Origin: Chelatococcus asaccharovorans
GTDB taxonomy: Bacteria > Pseudomonadota > Alphaproteobacteria > Rhizobiales > Beijerinckiaceae
Length of the DNA: 64,000 nt
Direction of reading: 5' to 3'
NCBI RefSeq assembly: GCF_003201475.1
Contig: NZ_QJJK01000003.1
Coordinates: 496,001-560,000 of the forward strand
Part shown: positions 8,168-17,467 of the stretch, piece by piece
How positions within the stretch are numbered: the stretch's first letter is position 1
How the letters are laid out: each line of letters starts with the position of its first letter
Translations under genes and position numbers: made by a program
The notes under the pieces: generated by a model
Database searches by the model: none
Told to the model about the DNA's origin: nothing
The model's input: only the letters and a program-made list of their open reading frames with translations

Positions 8168-9181
8168 ATGTCGCCCCGACTCCGGCTGTCGATCCTCGAC
8201 GCCATGCAGAAATCGACCGGCGGGACCTCGGGACAGGCGATGCAGGACACCATCGCCCTGGCGCAATATGCGGAGGAGCTCGGCTATCACCGCTTTTGGA
8301 TTGTCGAGCACCATGCCACGCCGTTCGAAGCGAACCCTGCTCCGGAAGTCTTCGCCACGGCCCTTGCCGGCGCGACCCGATCGATTCGCATCGGTGTTGG
8401 CGGCATCCTGCTCAACCACTACAGCCCCTACAAGGCAGCCGAATGGATGCGCACATTGGGCGTGCTGTTTCCGGGGCGCATCGATGCGGGTTTTGGCCGG
8501 GCGAGAATAGCGACGCTGGCCGACATCGCCTTGCGCCGCCTGCGCGAGGTCGAGCCGCCCGACGACCAGGACGCGCAGATACGTGAAGCGATGGGCTGGT
8601 TGAGCCATCAGCTTGACGCCGATTCGCCCTTCCGCGCCATTCGCATCATGCCGGATGAACCTGCGGGACCGATGCCCTGGATTCTCGCTGCCAGTGAAGG
8701 GAGCGCCCTGCGCGCCGCGCGCTACGGGATTCCCTTGGCCTTCAGCGCCTTCATCGCACCGGCGCTGGCCGCCCCGGCCGTAACCGCTTACCAACGCGCC
8801 TTTACGCCCTCACCCTATGCGGCGGGCGTGAGCGAGCCTACCCCCATCATTGCGCTGCGCGTCATCGTCGCCGAAACCAAGGAGGAGGCGGAGTATCTGG
8901 CGATGCCGGTCCGGGCGGTTTTCAAGCTGCGCCGCGAGAAGAACATTCTCCTCGACGCATGGCCGACGCCGGACGAGGCTATCGCGCTTCTCGGAGGAAT
9001 GGTCCCGGCCGAAGAGGCCGACTGGCCGGCCTATCTCGTGGGAACGCCACGACAGGTGCGATCGTCCCTCGCGCGCATGTCGGCGCAGACCGGGGTCACC
9101 GCGTTCATGCTGCAGGAGTTTCTGCCGACGCTCGCCTTGCGCAAACGTCAGTATCACCTTATCGCGCAGGAGATGCTCTGA
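8168..9181 (+). CDS. Luciferase-like flavin-dependent monooxygenase (LLM class, MsnO8-like)
   Basis: Protein of 337 aa with the bacterial-luciferase TIM-barrel pattern: an initial LRLSILDAMQ strand, YAEELGYHRFWIVEHHATP, PEVFATALAGATRSIRIGVGGILL, and the FPGRIDAGFGRA turn typical of this class. Members use reduced flavin and oxygen to hydroxylate or desulfonate small substrates in the cytoplasm. A Shine-Dalgarno-like ggaagagctga precedes the ATG, and the gene follows the ABC ATPase by 17 bp, so it probably acts on the imported compound. A separate flavin reductase is not seen nearby. The actual substrate is unknown. Confidence 0.86.
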   Translation: MSPRLRLSILDAMQKSTGGTSGQAMQDTIALAQYAEELGYHRFWIVEHHATPFEANPAPEVFATALAGATRSIRIGVGGILLNHYSPYKAAEWMRTLGVLFPGRIDAGFGRARIATLADIALRRLREVEPPDDQDAQIREAMGWLSHQLDADSPFRAIRIMPDEPAGPMPWILAASEGSALRAARYGIPLAFSAFIAPALAAPAVTAYQRAFTPSPYAAGVSEPTPIIALRVIVAETKEEAEYLAMPVRAVFKLRREKNILLDAWPTPDEAIALLGGMVPAEEADWPAYLVGTPRQVRSSLARMSAQTGVTAFMLQEFLPTLALRKRQYHLIAQEML

Positions 9182-9393
9182 ACCGCATGCAACAACGACG
9201 GCGTCTCCGTCAGCCGGATTCGAGCCCCCGCGATGCGCGACTGCGAGATCGGGGGGAGACACCAACCGCCGCGGGTGCCAAGCCCCCGCGCAGCGAAACC
9301 TCGATCTTGCCAATCGCGCCGCGTGAGAGCAATCTCCGCACAACAAGACGTTCAGCGGATATGCCGGAGCATTGTCTCGTCGGGCAGCAAGAC

Positions 9394-10128
9394 ATGGGAA
9401 ACTGCCAAATCATGATTATGGACGGTGAAAAGGCCGATGCTGGAGAGATAGACCAGGTCGCTTTGCTTGGGCTTCGGTCGGGACGTCTCAACCGGCGGTC
9501 GTTTCTGTTCGGCTCTGCGGTCGTCGGTCTCGGTACGCTGGGGCTGGGCGGTTGCGTGACCTCGGACGGCGGCATGAGCCTCGCGGAGGCGCAGAAGGTC
9601 TACGGGCCTGTGCCGACGGAGAAATTCCCGATTCCGGCGGCTGATGTCAGCAAGGTCGACCCGAAATATTACCGGCGGACTGTCCGCTACGAGACCAAGG
9701 AAGCGCCCGGCACGATCATCGTCGATCCCGGCAACTACTATGTCTACCGCATCGAAGAGGACGGGAATGCCACCCGCTACGGGGCCAATGTCGGCCGCGA
9801 CGGGTTCCGCTGGAGCGGGGACGCCTATGTCGGCCGCAAGGGCGAATGGGCGACCTGGACACCGCCGAAGGAGATGATCAAGCGCCAGCCCGAGGCCGCC
9901 AAATATGCCGGCGGCATGCCAGGAGGCCTCGACAACCCGCTCGGCGCCCGCACGCTTTATCTCTATCAGAACGGCGCCTATACGCTCTACACGATCTACG
10001 CCAGCAGCGATCCCGAATCGATCGGCTCCGGCATCACGAGTGGCTGTGTCGGCCTCCTCAGCCAGGACATGATCCACTTGTACGACCGCACGCCGGTCAA
10101 GACGAAGGTGGTCGTCCTCCCGGCATAG
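9394..10128 (+). CDS. L,D-transpeptidase (YkuD/ErfK family) Tat-type lipoprotein
   Basis: YkuD-domain protein that would act on peptidoglycan stem peptides in the periplasm. Near the N-terminus a twin-arginine motif (NRRSFLFG) precedes a hydrophobic stretch and a possible lipobox (LGGC). The catalytic region reads YTIYASSDPESIGSGITSGC: SIG and SGC (nucleophile Cys) match the family, but the usual HGT is replaced by YAS, so the conserved His is missing. Several starts are possible (9361, 9394, 9412, 9418); I use 9394, and all precede the Tat motif. No partner gene is adjacent. It may still be active, or be a cell-wall-binding relative. Confidence 0.82.
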   Translation: MGNCQIMIMDGEKADAGEIDQVALLGLRSGRLNRRSFLFGSAVVGLGTLGLGGCVTSDGGMSLAEAQKVYGPVPTEKFPIPAADVSKVDPKYYRRTVRYETKEAPGTIIVDPGNYYVYRIEEDGNATRYGANVGRDGFRWSGDAYVGRKGEWATWTPPKEMIKRQPEAAKYAGGMPGGLDNPLGARTLYLYQNGAYTLYTIYASSDPESIGSGITSGCVGLLSQDMIHLYDRTPVKTKVVVLPA

Positions 10129-10429
10129 GGGCAATTGCCCCCGGAGCGTTGTGCCGCAGCTACCGGCGGCACAACGGTCCGACCGGCTCCGAGCGTGAGG
10201 GATTGCGTGGGTCGCGATCCCCGGAGGTCATGGCGCGACCTGGATCGTCACGCAAGACGTCGAGGGTAACGGCGCCAGCGACGGGCGTCTGGCGACGAAT
10301 CTTCCCGCGCCCCGCAACCCTCGTCTTTGCATCCCAGCGCCTTGCATCCCGGCTTTTTTTGTATCTTTGCCTTTTTGCATGGGCCAGCCTGCTCTCGGCA
10401 TCGCGCTCAAAAGGCGTACGGATGTCTGA
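10129..10429. other. Intergenic region with a terminator-like hairpin
   Basis: About 300 bp between the convergent L,D-transpeptidase and IclR genes. It holds a perfect palindrome ggggcaattgcccc (10128-10141) and a perfect 11-bp stem with 8-base loop (arms 10147-10157 and 10166-10176) that could end transcription of the transpeptidase gene, although no T-run follows directly. A T-tract lies further on near 10360. No credible gene was found here. Confidence 0.45.
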
Positions 10430-11200
10430 TTACGAGAGATTGGGTACGGTGAAGGCGATCTGAGCCTCGGTCTGCTGCCGCAACTGCTGCAAATGCGTGA
10501 TCGCCTGGTCCAGATGCGCGCCCTGCATGCGTTGTGAGATGGCGCTCATGCTGAGCGCGGCAATTGGCCTTTTTTGCCTGTCGAGGACGGCGACAGCGAC
10601 GGTGGTCGCGCCGAGATCACCGAGCCGGCGCACGACATGGCCGGCCTGCGCGGCCTCGTCCATCTCCGCGGCCAGGGCCGCGATCGGACGGCCAGCCTCG
10701 GCATAGCTCCGCTCATGGGCCGCCAGGATGTCCATCGCCTCCGCACGCGGCAGCGCGGCCAGCACCGCAAGTCCGCCCGCACCAAGCCCCAGGAGGCGGC
10801 GCGTGCCGACGTCGGTCAGCAGCGTCTTGACCGGAAACGAGCCGGAGGTTCGGCTGACGCACAGCATGTCCGTACCGACACGACGCAGGAAAAAGGCGGT
10901 GTCGCCGGTAAGCTCCGCCAGCCGGTCGGTAGCGGCGCGCGCCACGGCTTCCAGATCGAGCTGGTGGTTGAGGCTGAGGCCCAGTTCATGGACCAAAGGG
11001 CCGAGAAAATAGCGTTTGTCGGCCATGCGCTGATGGGCGAAGCCGACATCGACGAAGGCCCTCAGGATGCGGTGCACGGTAGGCCCGGTGAGGCCCGTCG
11101 CCTCCGCGATTTCCGTCATGCCGCTCCCCGCGCCGTTGCGCGCCGCCAGCGCCTTCAAGACCGCGACCGCGCGATAGATGGATTGCGCCCCCTGCTCCAT
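10430..11200 (-). CDS. IclR-family transcriptional regulator
   Basis: Protein of 256 aa starting MEQGAQSIYRAVAVLKALAA at 11200. The open frame runs much further upstream, but that part is antisense to the methylisocitrate lyase gene. Residues 5-70 form the winged helix (MTEIAEATGLTGPTVHRILRAFVDVGFA), and the rest is the IclR effector domain (DTAFFLRRVGTDMLCVSR; LGLGAGGLAVLAALP; VAVLDRQKRPIAALSMSA). IclR proteins usually repress or activate an adjacent catabolic operon in response to a pathway acid. The gene is divergent from prpB and the TTT/Hpa-type operon. A perfect 15-bp inverted repeat and three CCA-N5-TGG sites in the 120-bp intergenic region are likely its binding sites. Confidence 0.92.
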   Translation of the reverse strand: MEQGAQSIYRAVAVLKALAARNGAGSGMTEIAEATGLTGPTVHRILRAFVDVGFAHQRMADKRYFLGPLVHELGLSLNHQLDLEAVARAATDRLAELTGDTAFFLRRVGTDMLCVSRTSGSFPVKTLLTDVGTRRLLGLGAGGLAVLAALPRAEAMDILAAHERSYAEAGRPIAALAAEMDEAAQAGHVVRRLGDLGATTVAVAVLDRQKRPIAALSMSAISQRMQGAHLDQAITHLQQLRQQTEAQIAFTVPNLS

Positions 11201-11205
11201 CAAAG

Positions 11206-11314
11206 ACTCCACAATATGGAATAAGGAAAGATTTATCAGGCTCGGATTGACATGCGGATCCATTATATGGCTAAACTTGACTCGAAAGTCAATGATAAAT
11301 CCATATTGTGGAGT
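11206..11314. promoter_or_regulatory. Predicted IclR operator region: inverted repeat and three CCA-N5-TGG sites
   Basis: The sequence actccacaatatgga at 11206-11220 recurs as its exact reverse complement at 11300-11314. Each arm holds a CCA-N5-TGG motif (11209-11219 and 11301-11311), and a third, ccattatatgg, lies between them (11260-11270). The arms touch the start regions of both divergent genes, which is a good arrangement for joint control by one dimeric or tetrameric regulator. Confidence 0.6.
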
Positions 11315-11320
11315 TCGCGA

Positions 11321-12226
11321 ATGTTGATGCACACGCCGGTCCGCTCCTCCGCCGGGGCACGGTTCCGTCAAGCGCTGACGGAAGAGCAGCCTCTCCAGAT
11401 TGTGGGCACCATCAACGCCTATACGGCCATGATGGCCAAGAAGGTCGGATACAAGGCGATCTATCTCGCAGGCGCGGGCGTCGCGAATGCCAGCTATGGA
11501 CTGCCTGACCTCGGCATCACGACGATCAACGATGTGCTCGGTGACCTGCGCAAGGTCTCGGATGCGAGCGATCTGCCGGTGCTCGTGGACGTGGATACCG
11601 GGTTCGGCGGGGCCTATTCCATCGCGCGGCTGGTGCGCGGCCTTATCAAGGACGGCGCTGGCGCGATGCATATGGAGGACCAGGTGGCCCTTAAGCGCTG
11701 CGGCCATCGTCCGGGCAAGGAAATCGTGTCCAAGGGCGAGATGCTCGACCGCATCAAGGCCGCTGTCGATGCGCGTTATGATGAGGATTTCGTGATCGTC
11801 GCGCGCACCGACGCCTTGGCGATCGAGGGGCTGGACGGCGCCATCGACCGCGCCATGGCCTATATGGACGCAGGTGCGGACATGATCTTCGCCGAGGCCT
11901 TCACCGAACTTGGCCAATATACGCAGCTCGCCAAGGCGCTGAACCGCCCCAAAGCGGTGCTCGCCAATATCACCGAATTCTCCAAAACGCCGAACTTCAC
12001 GACCGAAGAACTGCGCGATGCGGGTGTCGCCGCGGCGCTTTATCCCCTGTCCGCGGCACGCGCGATGAATGCGGCCGCGTTGAACGTCTACGAGACCATC
12101 CGCCGCGATGGCACGCAGAAAGACATCCTCAATACCATGCAGACCCGCGAGGACCTGTATGGATACCTCAACTACCATGCCTACGAGCAGAAGATCGACG
12201 CGCTTTTCGCCGCCAAAAAGGCCTGA
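11321..12226 (+). CDS. prpB: Methylisocitrate lyase (PrpB)
   Basis: Cytoplasmic enzyme that would cleave 2-methylisocitrate to pyruvate and succinate. The 301-aa product starts at 11321 ([19 protein letters not shown]), which matches the start of PrpB. Its body follows PrpB closely: [42 protein letters not shown], the catalytic KRCGH loop, [36 protein letters not shown] and a TMQTREDLY end. It is the first gene of an operon with a TTT importer and lower homoprotocatechuate-type enzymes; prpC and prpD are absent here. A related C-C lyase activity such as dimethylmalate lyase cannot be excluded. It is divergent from the IclR regulator. Confidence 0.88.
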   Translation: MLMHTPVRSSAGARFRQALTEEQPLQIVGTINAYTAMMAKKVGYKAIYLAGAGVANASYGLPDLGITTINDVLGDLRKVSDASDLPVLVDVDTGFGGAYSIARLVRGLIKDGAGAMHMEDQVALKRCGHRPGKEIVSKGEMLDRIKAAVDARYDEDFVIVARTDALAIEGLDGAIDRAMAYMDAGADMIFAEAFTELGQYTQLAKALNRPKAVLANITEFSKTPNFTTEELRDAGVAAALYPLSAARAMNAAALNVYETIRRDGTQKDILNTMQTREDLYGYLNYHAYEQKIDALFAAKKA

Positions 12227-12289
12227 TCGCAAAAAAGGCCTGAGGAGCGGCAAGGCCCGCAATGACCAAAACCAAGTTGGGAGGAAACA

Positions 12290-13270
12290 ATGATGCACTT
12301 CGTCACCGCGTCGGTGGCGGCCCTGGCCGCCCTGGCGACTGTCCCCTTCATGGCTCCGGGTCCCGCCCGTGCCGCGGAATTCCCGAGCGGGCCGATCCGC
12401 TTTATTGTTCCGTTCAACGCTGGCGGCGGCACGGACGTCGTCGCCCGCGTGGTGGCCGAGGAGATGTCAAAAAGTCTTGGCCAGCCGGTTTTGGTCGATA
12501 ACCGGCCGGGGGCGCAAGGGATCGCCGGCACCAAGGCCGGTGCCATGGCTTCCCCGGACGGACAGACGATAACCTTTGTCCTGCAGGCAACGCTCGCGCT
12601 CAATCCCAGTCTCTACAAAGCGACGAACTACGACCCGGCGAAGGACTTCGTGCCGATCTCGCAGCTCTCGACGTCGCCTTACGTCGTGGCGGTCAATCCC
12701 AAGCTCGGCGTGAAGACCATCCAGGAGCTGATCGCCAAGGCGAAGGCCACCCCGGGCAGCATCAACTACGCCAGCGGCGCGGCGGCATCGCATCTCGCCT
12801 CCCTTCTGTTTCAGAAGACCGTCGGTATCGCAATGACCCACATTCCCTATTCCGGATCGGGTCAGGCCCTCACGGACCTTCTGTCGGGGCGCGTGGGGGT
12901 GATGCTGTCGAGCCCGGTCTCGGTTCTGCCGCATATCAAATCCGGGTCGCTCATCCCGCTCGCTGTCACGGGACCAGAGCGCATTCCCTCGCTGCCCGAC
13001 GTTCCGACCGTCGCCGAGCTCGGTTATCCCGATTTCGACGTGTCCGGCTGGTATGGCATTGCCGCGCCCAAAGGCACGGATCCAGCCATCGTCGCCAAGC
13101 TCAATGCCGCGGTCGTCGCGGCGCTGCAGCAGGACAGCGTGCGGGCGAGTCTCGAGAAGTCCGGCGTGGACGGACGCAGTTCCACGCCTGAGGAATTCCG
13201 GAAGCTCATCGATACCGAGATCAAGCGCTGGACCGCGCTGATCAAGGAAGAAGGCATCAAGCCGGAATAG
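12290..13270 (+). CDS. Tripartite tricarboxylate transporter substrate-binding protein (Bug/TctC family)
   Basis: Periplasmic receptor of 326 aa with a signal peptide (MMHFVTASVAALAALATVP, cleavage near ARAAEFP). Typical Bug features are FPSGPIRFIVPFNAGGGTDVVAR, LGQPVLVDNRPGAQG, the AAASHLASLLFQ segment, HIPYSGSGQALTDLLSGRV and PDVPTVAELGYPDFDVSGWYGI. Ligands are usually carboxylates bound through the conserved loops. A good ggagg precedes the ATG. The membrane partners TctB and TctA follow at 13777 and 14213, separated by an isomerase gene, so importer and enzymes probably handle the same substrate. Confidence 0.93.
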   Translation: MMHFVTASVAALAALATVPFMAPGPARAAEFPSGPIRFIVPFNAGGGTDVVARVVAEEMSKSLGQPVLVDNRPGAQGIAGTKAGAMASPDGQTITFVLQATLALNPSLYKATNYDPAKDFVPISQLSTSPYVVAVNPKLGVKTIQELIAKAKATPGSINYASGAAASHLASLLFQKTVGIAMTHIPYSGSGQALTDLLSGRVGVMLSSPVSVLPHIKSGSLIPLAVTGPERIPSLPDVPTVAELGYPDFDVSGWYGIAAPKGTDPAIVAKLNAAVVAALQQDSVRASLEKSGVDGRSSTPEEFRKLIDTEIKRWTALIKEEGIKPE

Positions 13271-13339
13271 CACGACATCGGCGCGGGAGATGGCGCAGCA
13301 CGCCCGTCTCCCAGCCCCGGAACGCAGGAAGGATTTCAC

Positions 13340-13738
13340 ATGCCGCATGCCTGGATCGAATGCTCGGCCAACATCGCCGACGAACCGGAAGTTCAGAAAC
13401 TCAAGACATTGGTCTACGACGCGGCGCTGGAGACCGGGATCTTTCCGCTCGGCGGCGTACGCGTTCGCTTCCAGGTCATCGACGACTACATCGTCGGCGA
13501 CGGCGATCCGGCCAACAGCTTCGTCCATGTCGTCCTGCGCATCGGTGCCGGACGCGACCTCGCCACGAAGAAGGCGGCCGCGGACCAGGTGTTTGCGGGC
13601 ATCTGCGATCTGCTCAGGCCTCTGCACGACCGCCGGCCACTGGCAGTGGCCTTCGAAGTGCAGGAAATGAGCGCGGACCTGAACTACAAGTTCAATAATC
13701 TTCACGAGTACATCAAGAAAAAAGCCGTGTCCCGCTAA
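13340..13738 (+). CDS. hpaF: 5-carboxymethyl-2-hydroxymuconate delta-isomerase-like protein
   Basis: Protein of 132 aa with the small tautomerase-fold CHMI pattern: MPHAWIECSANI at the N-terminus (Pro2 would be the catalytic base after Met removal), GIFPLGGVRVRFQV, and FVHVVLRIGAGRDLATKKAAADQVF. It would tautomerise 5-carboxymethyl-2-hydroxymuconate to its 2-oxo isomer in homoprotocatechuate meta-cleavage. The ggaagg at the ribosome site and its position inside the TTT/hydratase/aldolase operon support the role. The exact substrate may be a related hydroxymuconate. Confidence 0.87.
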   Translation: MPHAWIECSANIADEPEVQKLKTLVYDAALETGIFPLGGVRVRFQVIDDYIVGDGDPANSFVHVVLRIGAGRDLATKKAAADQVFAGICDLLRPLHDRRPLAVAFEVQEMSADLNYKFNNLHEYIKKKAVSR

Positions 13739-13776
13739 CGGACCTCAGAAAGTGCCACGCATGGGGAGGAACTGCC

Positions 13777-14205
13777 ATGCACGTTACCAAGGATAGCCTG
13801 GGCGGACTCCTGTTCGCGGCCATCGGCCTGTCCGCCCTGCTGATGTCGCGCAGCTATCCGGCCGGATCGGCTTTGAGCATGGGCCCCGGATATTTCCCGA
13901 CGATCGTTTCGACGCTCATGCTCGGCCTCGGCGTGCTGCTATTCCTGCGCGGCCTGCGCGCGCCGGCCGACGACACACCGTTCGCCGTCGCCTGGCGTCC
14001 GCTCGCGCTGGTCACCGCCGCCATCGCCGGTTTCGCCTTCCTGATCGAGTTCGGCATCATCGTCTCGGTGACCTATCTCGTGATCGCGGCATGGTTCGCC
14101 GATCCCAACCGCAAAGCACGGGCGCTGATCGTCCTGATCGTGATCGGCATCCTGGTTCCGATCCTGATCTTCAGCGTCGGACTGAAGCTCCCCATCAAGA
14201 TCTGA
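13777..14205 (+). CDS. Tripartite tricarboxylate transporter small membrane subunit (TctB family)
   Basis: Protein of 142 aa with four predicted membrane helices and the typical TctB opening, in which a first helix is followed by a small-residue loop (SALSMGPGYFPTIVSTLMLGLGVLL). It is the smaller membrane component of a secondary, binding-protein-dependent importer. The gene lies 7 bp before tctA, so the pair is certainly co-expressed. Confidence 0.88.
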   Translation: MHVTKDSLGGLLFAAIGLSALLMSRSYPAGSALSMGPGYFPTIVSTLMLGLGVLLFLRGLRAPADDTPFAVAWRPLALVTAAIAGFAFLIEFGIIVSVTYLVIAAWFADPNRKARALIVLIVIGILVPILIFSVGLKLPIKI

Positions 14206-14212
14206 GGTTGCC

Positions 14213-15709
14213 ATGCTCGACGGTCTGCTTCTCGGCTTCCAGGTCGCGTTGTCCCTCGACAACCTGCTCTACTGCCTCATCGGCGTCACGCTCGGCACCT
14301 TCATCGGCATGCTCCCCGGCGTCGGCCCCCTCGTCACCATCGCGGTGCTGCTGCCTATGACCTACGGGCTCACGCCCGTCGCCTCGATGATCATGCTGGC
14401 CGGTATCTATTACGGCGCCTCCTACGGCGGCTCGTCGACCGCCATCCTGGTCAATCTGCCTGGAGAATCCTCCTCCGTCGTCACCTGTATCGACGGCTAT
14501 CAGATGGCGCGCCGCGGCCGGGCGGGTGCCGCGCTGGCGATTGCCGCGATCGGCTCGTTCATCGCCGGCTGCATCGGCACCTTTTCCATCGCGCTGTTCG
14601 CGCCGATGCTGGGCTCGGCCGCGCTTGCCTTCGGACCCGCCGAATATGCCTCGCTGATCACGATGGCGCTCGTGGCTACCTCCGTCCTGGTCCAGGGCGC
14701 CGTCGTGAAGGGGCTGTTGATGGCGCTCCTCGGCATCCTGATCGGCCTCGTCGGCATGGATGTGAACTCCGGCGCCATGCGCTTCACCTTCGGCCAGCAG
14801 TCCTTGATGGAAGGCATCGACTTCGTCGTCGTGGCTGTCGGCATGTTCGCCTTTTCGGAGATCATCCGCGAGCTGAGCCTGTCGCATCGGGCGGTGGAGG
14901 GGAATGTCAAGGTCGATTCCCTGATGCCGACGCGTACCGAACTGCAGCAGTCGGTCAAGCCGATCCTGCGCGGGACGGCCATCGGCATGTTCTGCGGGGT
15001 ACTGCCGGGCATCGGTGCGACCGTGAGTTCCTTTGCCTCCTATGTCCTCGAAAAGCGCTGCGCGAAAGACCCCAGCCGGTTTGGCCATGGTGCCATTGAA
15101 GGCGTCGCCGGCCCGGAATCGGCCAATAACGCGTCGGCCCAGACCTCGTTCATCCCCACCCTGACCCTCGGCGTACCGGGCAGCGCCACGATGGCGCTCA
15201 TGCTCGGCGCCCTGATGATCCACGGCATCACCCCGGGCCCGAACGTCATCTCCGAACGCCCCGAGCTGTTCTGGGGGCTGGTCGCCAGCATGTGGATCGG
15301 CAACGTCTTGCTGGTGATCCTGAACCTGCCGTTGATCCGCCTGTGGATCACGCTGCTCAAGGTTCCCTATTCCTGGCTGTTCCCGATGATCCTCATCCTG
15401 TCATGCTTCGGCATCTACACGCTGTCGAACGACCCGATGGACGTGCTCATCGGCGCAGGGTTCGGCGTGTTCGGCTATATCGTCCTGCAGCTCGAATTCT
15501 CGCTGGCGCCTTTCATCCTGGGGCTCGTCCTGGGTCCGATGCTGGAGGAAAACATCCGGCGCGCGCTCCTCATCTCCCACGGCGACCCGATGGTCTTCCT
15601 GGAGAGCCCGATCAGCGCGGGTTTCCTCGGGGCCGCAGTCCTCCTCATGGCCCTGCTTCTCATGCCGGCGATCCGGCGCGCCAAGCCCCATCTCGAACAG
15701 GAAGCGTGA
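14213..15709 (+). CDS. Tripartite tricarboxylate transporter large membrane subunit (TctA family)
   Basis: Protein of 498 aa with 11-12 predicted membrane helices. The family signature is present near the N-terminus (GTFIGMLPGVGPLVTIAVLLP, then YYGASYGGSSTAILVNLPGE) and again in the second half (FCGVLPGIGATVSSFASY, NNASAQTSFIPTLTLGVPGS). The end includes GPMLEENIRRALLISHGD, common in TctA. With TctB and the binding protein it forms an ion-driven importer, probably for a di- or tricarboxylate made available to the enzymes encoded around it. Confidence 0.94.
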   Translation: MLDGLLLGFQVALSLDNLLYCLIGVTLGTFIGMLPGVGPLVTIAVLLPMTYGLTPVASMIMLAGIYYGASYGGSSTAILVNLPGESSSVVTCIDGYQMARRGRAGAALAIAAIGSFIAGCIGTFSIALFAPMLGSAALAFGPAEYASLITMALVATSVLVQGAVVKGLLMALLGILIGLVGMDVNSGAMRFTFGQQSLMEGIDFVVVAVGMFAFSEIIRELSLSHRAVEGNVKVDSLMPTRTELQQSVKPILRGTAIGMFCGVLPGIGATVSSFASYVLEKRCAKDPSRFGHGAIEGVAGPESANNASAQTSFIPTLTLGVPGSATMALMLGALMIHGITPGPNVISERPELFWGLVASMWIGNVLLVILNLPLIRLWITLLKVPYSWLFPMILILSCFGIYTLSNDPMDVLIGAGFGVFGYIVLQLEFSLAPFILGLVLGPMLEENIRRALLISHGDPMVFLESPISAGFLGAAVLLMALLLMPAIRRAKPHLEQEA

Positions 15710-15770
15710 CACCCCCCGCCCTATTCCGCAGCGGCGTCATCGCGCGATCTACGCGACAAAGGACATAACC

Positions 15771-16640
15771 TTGAAACTCATCAGCTTTTCCGCAGCCGGC
15801 CGCGATGGCTTCGGCCTCGTTCACGCGACCGGCGTTGCCGATCTCGGCGCGCGCACCGATTTCTCCTCGCTCAGGGCCCTGATCGCCTCGCCGGACGGGC
15901 TTGAGGCCGCACGGCGCATCGCGGCGCAGGCGCCGATCGATTTCGCGCTCGCCGATATCCGCTACCACATTCCCGTGCCCGACGCCGACAAGATCATCTG
16001 CATCGGCGTCAACTACGCGGACCGCAATGCCGAGTACAAGGACGGATCGGCGGCGCCGGGCTACCCGAGCATGTTCCTGCGTACCCGCGGCTCGTTCACC
16101 GGCCACGGCGAGCCTCTGCTGCTCCCACCGGAATCACCGCAGTTCGACTACGAAGGCGAGATCGCCCTGGTGATCGGTCGCGGAGGCCGGCGCATCCCGC
16201 AGGAGACCGCCCTCACCCATATCTTCGGGCTGTCCGTCTGCAACGAGGGCTGCGTGCGCGACTGGATGCGCCACGCCAAGTTCAACGTGACGCAAGGCAA
16301 GAACTTCGAGAAGTCGGGAAGCATCGGGCCGTGGATCGTGCCGGTCGCCGATGCCGGGAGCCTCGACGACCTCTCCCTGAAAACGTGGGTGAACGATGAA
16401 CTGCGCCAGGAGGACACGGTCCGCCGCATGCTGTTCCCCTTCGCCTATCTCATCAGCTACATCTCCAGTTTCACGGAACTTCTGCCCGGCGACATCATCG
16501 TGACGGGTACGCCGACCGGCTCGGGAGCGCGTTTCGATCCGCCCCGCTATCTCGTCGATGGCGACGTCGTGCGGGTCGACGTGCCCGGCATAGGCACGCT
16601 CGAGAACCGCGTGGTTCGCGAGACGGTCGCGGCCACTTGA
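15771..16640 (+). CDS. Fumarylacetoacetate hydrolase family protein (homoprotocatechuate decarboxylase/isomerase-like)
   Basis: Protein of 289 aa starting from TTG at 15771 (AAGGA upstream). The C-terminal FAH domain is clear: DKIICIGVNYADRNAEY, PSMFLRTRGSFTGHGEPLLLP, FDYEGEIALVIGRGGR (metal-binding E-x-E pattern), GLSVCNEGCVRDWMRH, and GDIIVTGTPTGSGARFDPPRYLVDGDVV. In this operon (isomerase, hydratase, aldolase) the likely task is decarboxylation/isomerisation of the hydroxymuconate product, the HpaG step. Other family members hydrolyse acylpyruvates, so this is inferred from context. Confidence 0.88.
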   Translation: MKLISFSAAGRDGFGLVHATGVADLGARTDFSSLRALIASPDGLEAARRIAAQAPIDFALADIRYHIPVPDADKIICIGVNYADRNAEYKDGSAAPGYPSMFLRTRGSFTGHGEPLLLPPESPQFDYEGEIALVIGRGGRRIPQETALTHIFGLSVCNEGCVRDWMRHAKFNVTQGKNFEKSGSIGPWIVPVADAGSLDDLSLKTWVNDELRQEDTVRRMLFPFAYLISYISSFTELLPGDIIVTGTPTGSGARFDPPRYLVDGDVVRVDVPGIGTLENRVVRETVAAT

Positions 16641-16656
16641 TGCGGAGGATGTCATC

Positions 16657-17457
<801 letters not shown>

Positions 17458-17467
17458 GGTATAGCCC

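Noticed and set aside
11201-12298. N-terminal extension of the IclR frame by more than 350 codons
   Set aside because: It is antisense to prpB. The helix-turn-helix begins shortly after Met at 11200 and the operator region lies in between.
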